DNA from: Paracoccaceae bacterium
Lineage (GTDB): Bacteria; Pseudomonadota; Alphaproteobacteria; Rhodobacterales; Rhodobacteraceae
Assembly (NCBI GenBank): GCA_007134805.1
Contig: SLKB01000401.1
Coordinates: 1 to 6,588, forward strand
DNA: 6,588 bases
Direction: 5' to 3'
Part shown: piece by piece, positions 1 to 5,147 of the stretch
Numbering within the stretch: position 1 is the first letter of the stretch
Layout of the letters: each line of letters starts with the position of its first letter
Notes under the pieces: generated by a model
Seen by the model: only the letters and a program-made list of their open reading frames with translations
Told to the model about the DNA's origin: nothing
Databases searched by the model: none
Program-made: the position numbers and the translations under genes

Positions 1-713
1 GACATCAGCGGCAGGGGTGCGAGCAGGAAGAATTCGGGGATCGAGAACCACCGCTCCCAGATGCGCGCGCTGACAAGCGGGGTTGCCAGCGACACTGCGC
101 CGATGCCGATCACCACGCCCCAGAGCCCCCTGCGCGCCCAGGCGAGCGCCTTGGCCTGCAGCGCGTCTTCGGTCTTCAGGATCAGCCAGCACGCGCCGAT
201 GAAGCTGTAGCCCACGGTAAGCGCGATGCCGGTCAGCGCCGAGAAGGCATGCGCGGCGAGGTTGTGCTCCAGCCCCATGATGTAGAAGCCGAGCATGTAG
301 CCCTGCGAGAGCCCGGTCATCAGCGAGCCTGCGAAGAAGGCGCGGTTCCAGAACGGCTTGCGCGGCGTGGGGACTTTCGCGCGGAACTCGAAGGCGACAC
401 CGCGCAGGATGAGCCCGATGAGCATGATCGCCACTGGCAGGTAGAGCGCGGTCAGGATCGCCCCATGCGCTGCCGGGAAGGCCACGAGCAGAAGCCCCAC
501 GGCCATGACGAGCCAGGTCTCGTTCGCGTCCCAGAACGGGCCGATCGAGGCGATCATCCGGTCCTTCTCGCTGTCCTTGGCCATGGGGGTGAGCAGCCCC
601 ACCCCCAGATCGAACCCGTCAAGCACCACATAGATCAGGATCGACAGGCCCATCAGCGCCGCAAAGATCACCGGAAGCGTTTCGGTCGGGTCAGTGAAGA
701 GATCGGTCAGCAT
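1..713 (-). CDS. cydB: Cytochrome bd-type quinol oxidase subunit II (CydB/CioB), 3' end beyond the window
   Basis: Second membrane subunit of the bd-type quinol oxidase, which pairs with CydA in the cytoplasmic membrane to oxidise quinol and reduce oxygen to water. The visible 237 residues begin MLTDLFTDP and carry family hallmarks: a first membrane helix ending in DGFDLG (residues 32-37), the segment GPFWDANETWLV (58-69), and LRGVAFEFR (103-111) at the end of a later helix, followed by further hydrophobic segments. The family is usually about 330-380 residues, so roughly the last third lies beyond position 1. The ATG at 713-711 is chosen because GGAG (721-724 on the opposite strand) sits 7 bases upstream. 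It starts 4 bases after the cydA stop, so the two are translationally linked in one operon. CioB is an equally good name, because the partner CydA has a short Q-loop. Any downstream small subunit (CydX type) would be outside the window. Confidence 0.95.
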   Translation of the reverse strand, partial: MLTDLFTDPTETLPVIFAALMGLSILIYVVLDGFDLGVGLLTPMAKDSEKDRMIASIGPFWDANETWLVMAVGLLLVAFPAAHGAILTALYLPVAIMLIGLILRGVAFEFRAKVPTPRKPFWNRAFFAGSLMTGLSQGYMLGFYIMGLEHNLAAHAFSALTGIALTVGYSFIGACWLILKTEDALQAKALAWARRGLWGVVIGIGAVSLATPLVSARIWERWFSIPEFFLLAPLPLM

Positions 714-717
714 GGCA

Positions 718-2109
718 TTACTCCGCAGGAAAGCCCTGGATTGCGCCGGTCGCGGGCCGGCCTTCGGTTGCACCCTCGCCGCCCCTGGCCGCGCGGCGCG
801 CGAGATAGAGGATCACGCCGAGATAGGCGATCAGCAACAGCACATAGACCGCGAGATAGGCCAGCAGCGTGGAGAGCACGAAGCCTGGCGGCACGTCACT
901 GATCGCGGCCTCGGTCGTGAGCACACCGTTCACGAGCCAGGGCTGACGGCCGATTTCCGTTGTGTACCAGCCCGCGAGCGTGGCGACCCAGCCCGAGAAG
1001 GCCATCGGCACGAAGGCCCAGAGCACCGGGCGTGGCAGGCCCTCGACGCCGCGTCCGCGGCGCATCAGGAAGACGGAAGCCCAGGACAGGACCAGCATGG
1101 CCATGCCCGTCGCCACCATGATCCGAAAGGACCAGAAGACCGGCGCCACGGGCGGATGCTCGATCGTGCCATCCTCGGCCACGAAATCATTGAGGCCGGG
1201 CACCTCGCCCTCGGCGCTGTGCTTCAGGATAAGGCTCGCGCCCGAGGGGATGCCGATCTCGAACCGGTTCTCGCGGGCCTCCTGGTCAGGCAGGGCGAAG
1301 AGCAGGAGCGGCACATGGCTGCGCGTTTCCCAGTTGCCCTCCATCGCGGCGACCTTGGCGGGCTGATGCTCGAGCGTGTTGAGCCCGTGGAAATCACCGG
1401 CGAGGATCTGGGCCGGGATCAGCAGGGCCCCCATCCAGGCGCCGACGCGGAAGGTCTTGCGCACTTCCGCGCCACGGTCGCCCATCAGCCAGCGGATCGC
1501 CGACACACCCGCGATGACAAAGGCTACCGTGAGGCCCGAGGCCAGCAGCATGTGCACCAGCCGGTAGGGCATTGAGGGGTTGAAGATGACTTCCATCCAG
1601 CTTGTGACATGGGCCACGCCATCGCGCATCTCGAAGCCGGCCGGCGTGTGCATCCAGCTGTTGAGCACGAGGATCCAGAAGGCCGACATGGTGGTCCCGA
1701 ACGCGACAAGCACTGTCGCGCCCGTATGCGCCCAGCCGGGCACGCGGCGGAAGCCGAAGAGCATGATGCCCAGGAACACGGCCTCGAGGAAGAAGGCGGT
1801 CAGGATCTCGTAGGCGAGAAGGGGCCCTGCGATGTTGCCGACAGCTTCCATGAAGCCGGCCCAGTTGGTGCCGAACTGGAAGGACATCGTGATGCCCGAG
1901 ACGACGCCGAGCGCAAAGGTGATCGCGAAAATCTTCACCCAGAAGAAATACGCGTCCATCCAAGTATGATCGCCCGTGCGATTGAAGCGCCATTTAAAGA
2001 AGACCAGCACCCAGCCAAGCGCGATGGTGATGGTCGGAAACAGGATGTGAAAGGTAATGTTCGCCGCGAACTGGATGCGCGACAACATCAGCGTGTCCAT
2101 CATTTCCAT
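718..2109 (-). CDS. cydA: Cytochrome bd-type quinol oxidase subunit I (CydA/CioA), short Q-loop form
   Basis: Catalytic subunit I of the bd-type terminal oxidase, 463 residues, a polytopic membrane protein holding the three hemes and the quinol site. Residues corresponding to the E. coli ligands are present: His21 (E. coli H19), His186 and Met331 (H186 and M393, heme b558), Glu385 (E445) before GRQPW, and the proton-path glutamates Glu101 and Glu109. The quinol loop keeps Lys252 and Glu257 in HQPAKVAAMEG. From Lys252 to Met331 is 79 residues, against 141 in E. coli, so the Q-loop lacks the long insertion, as in the CioA class. Cyanide insensitivity cannot be read from sequence. The start at 2109 is supported by AAGGAGG 8 bases upstream, lying inside the last codons of the regulator gene; the ATGs at 2103 and 2100 are less well placed. 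The C-terminal tail from about 437 is Gly/Ala/Arg-rich and probably cytosolic. Confidence 0.97.
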   Translation of the reverse strand: MEMMDTLMLSRIQFAANITFHILFPTITIALGWVLVFFKWRFNRTGDHTWMDAYFFWVKIFAITFALGVVSGITMSFQFGTNWAGFMEAVGNIAGPLLAYEILTAFFLEAVFLGIMLFGFRRVPGWAHTGATVLVAFGTTMSAFWILVLNSWMHTPAGFEMRDGVAHVTSWMEVIFNPSMPYRLVHMLLASGLTVAFVIAGVSAIRWLMGDRGAEVRKTFRVGAWMGALLIPAQILAGDFHGLNTLEHQPAKVAAMEGNWETRSHVPLLLFALPDQEARENRFEIGIPSGASLILKHSAEGEVPGLNDFVAEDGTIEHPPVAPVFWSFRIMVATGMAMLVLSWASVFLMRRGRGVEGLPRPVLWAFVPMAFSGWVATLAGWYTTEIGRQPWLVNGVLTTEAAISDVPPGFVLSTLLAYLAVYVLLLIAYLGVILYLARRAARGGEGATEGRPATGAIQGFPAE

Positions 2110-2112
2110 GGA

Positions 2113-2682
2113 TCAAGCCTCCTTGCTGGAGCGCGGCAGGGACAGGATAGTCGCCTTGCCGATGAATTTCTGCAGCCGTGCGCCCATCTTCAGCAGCGCG
2201 ACGAGCCGCTCGGTTTCGAGCTTGTTCATCTCGTCATACCACCCGGTGAGCAGTTCGATCAGTTCGCGCAATTCGCGGATGCGGGCATGCGCATGTGCGT
2301 CGTCGCTGCTCGGCGCCTGCATCTCGAGCTGGCGCAGTTTGGTCAATGTGGGGTCGATCTCGCGTTTCTTGCGTTCCTCGACCAGGATCCGGACGATCTG
2401 CCAAAGATCGCCGGGCGTGCCGTAATGGTCGCGCCGATCCCCTTGCAGGTGGCGCAGGCGGATCAGGTTCCAGGCCTGCAACTCCTTCAGCGACATCGAC
2501 ACGTTCGAGCGTGACACGCCGAGCGCGGCCACAATCTGGTCGGCGCACAGGGGCTCATCCGACAGGAACAACAGGGCATAGACCTGTCCCACGGTCCGGT
2601 TGATGCCCCAGCGCGAGCCCATTTCACCAAAATGCAGGATGAATTCCTGCTGAAGATCGGATATCATTGCACTTCCCGTCAT
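2113..2682 (-). CDS. GbsR/MarR-family winged-helix transcriptional regulator linked to cydAB
   Basis: A 189-residue cytosolic DNA-binding protein. The N-terminus has the segment EFILHFGEMGSRWGINRTVG (13-32), typical of GbsR/MarR-type regulators. A helix-turn-helix follows at about 45-73 (CADQIVAALGVSRSNVSMSL, then KELQAWNLI), and a wing at 76-90 (RHLQGDRRDHYG). The C-terminal half (about 92-175) is charged and helical and probably forms the dimer interface. It is the first gene of the cydAB operon: its TGA ends 3 bases before the cydA ATG, and its last codons (Lys-Glu-Ala) form the cydA ribosome binding site. That makes control of the oxidase operon, including itself, the natural inference; the inducing signal is unknown. 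The start is uncertain. The ATG at 2682 lies inside a palindrome with only a weak AGAAG upstream, while the ATG at 2667 (Met6) has GGGA 6 bases upstream and still leaves the whole domain intact. Confidence 0.88.
   Translation of the reverse strand: MTGSAMISDLQQEFILHFGEMGSRWGINRTVGQVYALLFLSDEPLCADQIVAALGVSRSNVSMSLKELQAWNLIRLRHLQGDRRDHYGTPGDLWQIVRILVEERKKREIDPTLTKLRQLEMQAPSSDDAHAHARIRELRELIELLTGWYDEMNKLETERLVALLKMGARLQKFIGKATILSLPRSSKEA
2118..2124 (-). promoter_or_regulatory. Ribosome binding site of cydA inside the regulator gene
   Basis: AAGGAGG on the minus strand, 8 bases before the cydA ATG at 2109. It is read at the same time as the last three sense codons (Lys, Glu, Ala) of the upstream regulator. 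The overlap fixes the cydA start and implies that translation of the two genes is coupled. Confidence 0.8.
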
Positions 2683-2700
2683 TTCAAAAACTTCTGAAAT
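2681..2700. promoter_or_regulatory. Candidate operator: 20-base imperfect palindrome at the regulator start
   Basis: Read on the minus strand, the site is ATTTCAGAAG followed by TTTTTGAAAT. Eight of ten base pairs match about the centre, including the full ATTTCA/TGAAAT arms, in a stretch much richer in A and T than its surroundings. It covers part of the ATG at 2682 and the region just upstream of the alternative ATG at 2667. A two-fold symmetric site of this size suits a dimeric GbsR/MarR winged-helix protein, so autoregulation of the regulator-cydA-cydB operon is the simplest reading. No convincing -35/-10 pair was seen for the minus-strand promoter. No binding evidence exists in the sequence itself. 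Confidence 0.45.
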
Positions 2701-2752
2701 TCATTTATCGCGGATGGGTCTTTTCAGGATGCGGCAAGGTGGCGCAAGCGGC

Positions 2753-2767
2753 TGTGAGTTGATCACA
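2753..2767. promoter_or_regulatory. Dyad TGTGA-N5-TCACA in the divergent intergenic region
   Basis: Perfect 5-base inverted arms TGTGA and TCACA flank a 5-base spacer (GTTGA) about 55 bases before the nfeD start and about 70 bases before the regulator start. The arms match the CRP/FNR-superfamily half-site, but the canonical CRP spacer is 6 bases, so this may be a related factor's site or chance. The spacer overlaps TTGATC (2759-2764), a possible -35 for the plus-strand unit, but no good -10 follows it. Confidence 0.2.
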
Positions 2768-2806
2768 TCGGGCCTCGGGCTACCCCTCTACCCAACGCTG
2801 TGGCGA

Positions 2807-2813
2807 AAGGAGG
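2807..2813 (+). promoter_or_regulatory. Strong ribosome binding site for the NfeD gene, deciding between two starts
   Basis: AAGGAGG lies 6 bases before a GTG (2820) and 9 bases before the directly following ATG (2823). Both spacings work, so the two candidate starts differ by one residue. The ATG is preferred here because it is the stronger initiator. Confidence 0.75.
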
Positions 2814-2822
2814 CGATCGGTG

Positions 2823-4265
2823 ATGACAGGGCGAATTCGCGCAGCAGGGCGTGTGACATGGCGTCTGGCGTGGCTGATGGCCCTGATCCTCGGCCTTGTG
2901 GGGCTGAGCCTGCAGGCTCAGGACGATGGCAGTGCGGGCCATGCGCATGTCCTGCAGCTTGATGGGGCCGTCAGCCCCGCAACGGCGGATTACCTGATCC
3001 GCGGGATCGAGACCGCCGCCGAAGAGGGCGCGGGCCTCGTGATCGTGCAGATGGACACTCCCGGCGGGCTTGTCACCTCGACCCGCGATATCAACCGGGC
3101 GATCCTGAATTCACCCGTGCCGGTTGCGACATTCGTATCCCCCTCGGGGGCGCGCGCGGCGAGTGCGGGCACCTTCATCATGTATGCGAGCCATCTGGCC
3201 GTCATGGCGCCCGGCACGTCGGTCGGTGCAGCGACCCCTGTCAGCCTTGGCGGTGGTGGCGGTGGCGGGCTTCCCTTCCAGGACGATCCTGCAGCCGACG
3301 AAGAGGACGCCAATGGCAATGACGAGAACGGCGCTGAAGACAGCGCGCCGGCCGATGCAGGAGAGGCCAAGGCGCTCAATGACGCGGTCTCGCAGATCCG
3401 CAGTCTGGCTGAGATCCATGGGCGCAATGCCGATTGGGCCGAGCGCGCGGTGCGCGACGCCGCAACCCTGACCGCAAGTGCTGCCGTTGAAGAGAACGTG
3501 GCCGATTTCACCGCCCGCGATCTGACCGAGCTTCTGGACCGGGCGCATGGGCGCACGGTGCAGCTTGATGGCGAGGCTTTCGTTCTCGACACTGAGAATC
3601 TGAGCATCGTGATGCTGGAGCCCGACTGGCGCACGCAGCTTCTGTCGATCATTGCCGATCCGAATGTCGCGCTGTTCCTGATGATCATCGGCTTTTACGG
3701 CATCGTCTTCGAGTTGCTGAACCCCGGCGCACTGGTGCCCGGCACGATTGGCGGGATCAGCCTGATCCTGGGGTTGTTCGCGCTCTCGATCCTGCCGTTC
3801 AATCTGGCGGGGCTCGCGCTGATCGGGCTTGGATTGTTACTGGTCGTGGCCGAAGCGTTCAGTCCGTCATTCGGCATTCTCGGGATCGGGGGCACAGTAG
3901 CGATTGTCACGGGCGGGCTGTTCCTGTTCGATTCCGATGTTCCGGGGCTCGAGCCGTCCTTGCCTGCGCTGGCTGCGCTGGCCGTCGCGTCGTTGGCCTT
4001 TTCGCTGCTGATCGCGCGGCTGGGCTATGTCGTGCACCGCCGCCGGGTGGTGACGGGCGCGTCCGACCTCGTCGGCACGCAGGCCACTGTGCAGGACTGG
4101 GAGGCGACAAAGGGGCATGTCTTCGTGCATGGCGAGCGCTGGCACGCGCGCGCCGACGAGACATTTGCCAAGCATGATGAGGTCATCGTGACGGGAGTGC
4201 ATGGGCTAGTGCTCACGGTTGCCCGCCAGTCTGATCAAAGCAGTGCCGACCCGGAACGCGCCTGA
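2823..4265 (+). CDS. nfeD: NfeD long-form membrane-bound serine protease (ClpP-like domain, membrane core, OB domain)
   Basis: A 480-residue membrane protease of the NfeD/COG1030 family. Order of parts, numbered from the ATG at 2823: a signal peptide or anchor (about 1-33, with LQAQ before the mature end); a ClpP/SppA-like protease domain (about 40-240) with DTPGG (78-82) and the nucleophile Ser114 in ARAASAG; then Lys183 in KALNDAV, the candidate general base of a Ser-Lys dyad, with IRSLAE and GRNADWAE after it. Five hydrophobic helices follow at about 280-404, and an NfeD OB-fold domain at about 411-466. Between Ser114 and Lys183 lies a low-complexity insert, a run of seven glycines (143-149) and then an Asp/Glu/Asn/Ala-rich stretch to about 180. 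The protease domain is predicted on the outer face of the membrane. The slipin gene follows by 36 bases, the classic NfeD-stomatin pairing. A start one codon earlier (GTG, 2820) is also possible. Confidence 0.93.
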   Translation: MTGRIRAAGRVTWRLAWLMALILGLVGLSLQAQDDGSAGHAHVLQLDGAVSPATADYLIRGIETAAEEGAGLVIVQMDTPGGLVTSTRDINRAILNSPVPVATFVSPSGARAASAGTFIMYASHLAVMAPGTSVGAATPVSLGGGGGGGLPFQDDPAADEEDANGNDENGAEDSAPADAGEAKALNDAVSQIRSLAEIHGRNADWAERAVRDAATLTASAAVEENVADFTARDLTELLDRAHGRTVQLDGEAFVLDTENLSIVMLEPDWRTQLLSIIADPNVALFLMIIGFYGIVFELLNPGALVPGTIGGISLILGLFALSILPFNLAGLALIGLGLLLVVAEAFSPSFGILGIGGTVAIVTGGLFLFDSDVPGLEPSLPALAALAVASLAFSLLIARLGYVVHRRRVVTGASDLVGTQATVQDWEATKGHVFVHGERWHARADETFAKHDEVIVTGVHGLVLTVARQSDQSSADPERA

Positions 4266-4301
4266 GCGCCGCTTCCGGCCGGCCCATAAAGGAGAGTTTG
4301 C

Positions 4302-5075
4302 ATGGATCTGTTTGCAATATTCAGCGATCTGAGTTTCGTGATCGTCCTGATCGTGCTGGTGCTGGCCTTTCTGGCCTCTGCCATCAAGGTCTTGCGCGAG
4401 TACGAGCGCGCGGTCGTCTTCACGCTCGGGCGTTTCAGCGGGATCAAGGGGCCCGGTCTGATCCTGGTGATCCCGATCATCCAGCAGGTCGTGCGGATCG
4501 ACCTGCGGGTGCGCGTGCTTGATGTGCCAAGCCAAGATGTGATCAGCCAGGACAATGTCTCGGTCCGGGTCAACGCAGTGGTCTATTTCCGCGTCGTCGA
4601 CCCCGAGAAGGCGACGATCCAGGTCGAGAACTTCATGCAGGCCACGTCCGAGCTGTCGCAGACGACGCTGCGCTCGGTGCTTGGCAAGCACGATCTCGAC
4701 GAGATGCTCTCGGAGCGGGAGCAGCTCAACAATGATATTCAGGAGATCCTCGACAGCCAGACCGATAACTGGGGCATCAAGGTAGCCAATGTCGAGATCA
4801 AGCATGTGGATATCAACGAATCCATGATCCGTGCAATCGCCCGTCAGGCCGAGGCCGAGCGCGAGCGTCGTGCCAAGGTCATCAATGCGGAAGGCGAGCA
4901 ACAGGCCGCCGCGAAGCTGCTCGAGGCGGCAGAGATCCTCAGCGCCGATCCCGGCGCGATGCAGCTGCGCTACCTGTCGACATTGACCACGATCGGGGCG
5001 GAGAAGAACTCGACCATCGTCTTTCCGTTCCCGACCGAGGTGTCCGGGTTGCTCAAGCAATTCCAGAAGAGCTGA
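4302..5075 (+). CDS. Slipin, stomatin-like SPFH/Band 7 membrane protein
   Basis: A 257-residue prokaryotic stomatin (slipin), a membrane-associated scaffold that forms oligomers and organises membrane microdomains; it is the partner of the NfeD protease just upstream. It has one N-terminal hydrophobic segment (about 11-29), then an SPFH domain (about 30-180) starting [14 protein letters not shown] with KGPGL at 50-53 and [13 protein letters not shown] (74-86). A Band 7-type signature runs from Arg139 through TDNWGIKV (154-161) to VEIKHVD (164-170). A charged coiled-coil segment (about 181-212) is rich in Ala, Glu and Arg. The end [10 protein letters not shown] (237-246) is the hydrophobic C-terminal tail that the archaeal NfeD homologue is known to cleave in its stomatin. 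The start is set by AAAGGAG (4288-4294), 7 bases upstream. The 36-base gap after nfeD and the lack of an obvious terminator there support one transcript. The length is normal for the family. Confidence 0.95.
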   Translation: MDLFAIFSDLSFVIVLIVLVLAFLASAIKVLREYERAVVFTLGRFSGIKGPGLILVIPIIQQVVRIDLRVRVLDVPSQDVISQDNVSVRVNAVVYFRVVDPEKATIQVENFMQATSELSQTTLRSVLGKHDLDEMLSEREQLNNDIQEILDSQTDNWGIKVANVEIKHVDINESMIRAIARQAEAERERRAKVINAEGEQQAAAKLLEAAEILSADPGAMQLRYLSTLTTIGAEKNSTIVFPFPTEVSGLLKQFQKS

Positions 5076-5093
5076 CGGTCGGGCGCGCGGATG

Positions 5094-5121
5094 AACGCCG
5101 CGGCCGGAATGGCGCGGCGTT
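5094..5121. terminator. GC-rich hairpin between convergent genes, possible two-way terminator
   Basis: Perfect 9-base arms AACGCCGCG (5094-5102) and CGCGGCGTT (5113-5121) enclose a 10-base loop. The hairpin lies 18 bases after the slipin stop and 26 bases beyond the stop of the convergent minus-strand gene, so it could end transcripts from both sides. No T-run follows on either strand, so it is not a textbook intrinsic terminator; it may instead protect 3' ends or act with Rho. Confidence 0.5.
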
Positions 5122-5147
5122 GGTGATCCGAGCGGTGAGTTCCGAAA

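Noticed and set aside
249..1575. Long plus-strand open frames opposite cydB and cydA
   Set aside because: They are antisense to clearly recognisable oxidase genes, and their products are rich in Arg, His, Gln and Glu with no family features, as expected from GC-rich codon shadows.
2759..2771. TTGAT-containing FNR/FnrL-type box
   Set aside because: Only one half, TTGAT, is present; the required ATCAA after four bases is absent, so no FNR box is called despite the respiratory context.
2759..2792. Sigma-70-type promoter for nfeD
   Set aside because: TTGATC is an acceptable -35, but the bases at the right distance (TACCCC and around it) match a -10 box poorly, so no promoter feature is listed.
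4266..4301. Terminator between nfeD and the slipin gene
   Set aside because: There is a GGCCGGCC stretch, but no stable hairpin with a T-run; the short gap and shared function favour a single transcript.
4206..5060. 284-codon minus-strand open frame opposite the slipin gene
   Set aside because: It is antisense to an unmistakable SPFH protein; the translation is Asp/His/Leu-rich with no domain.
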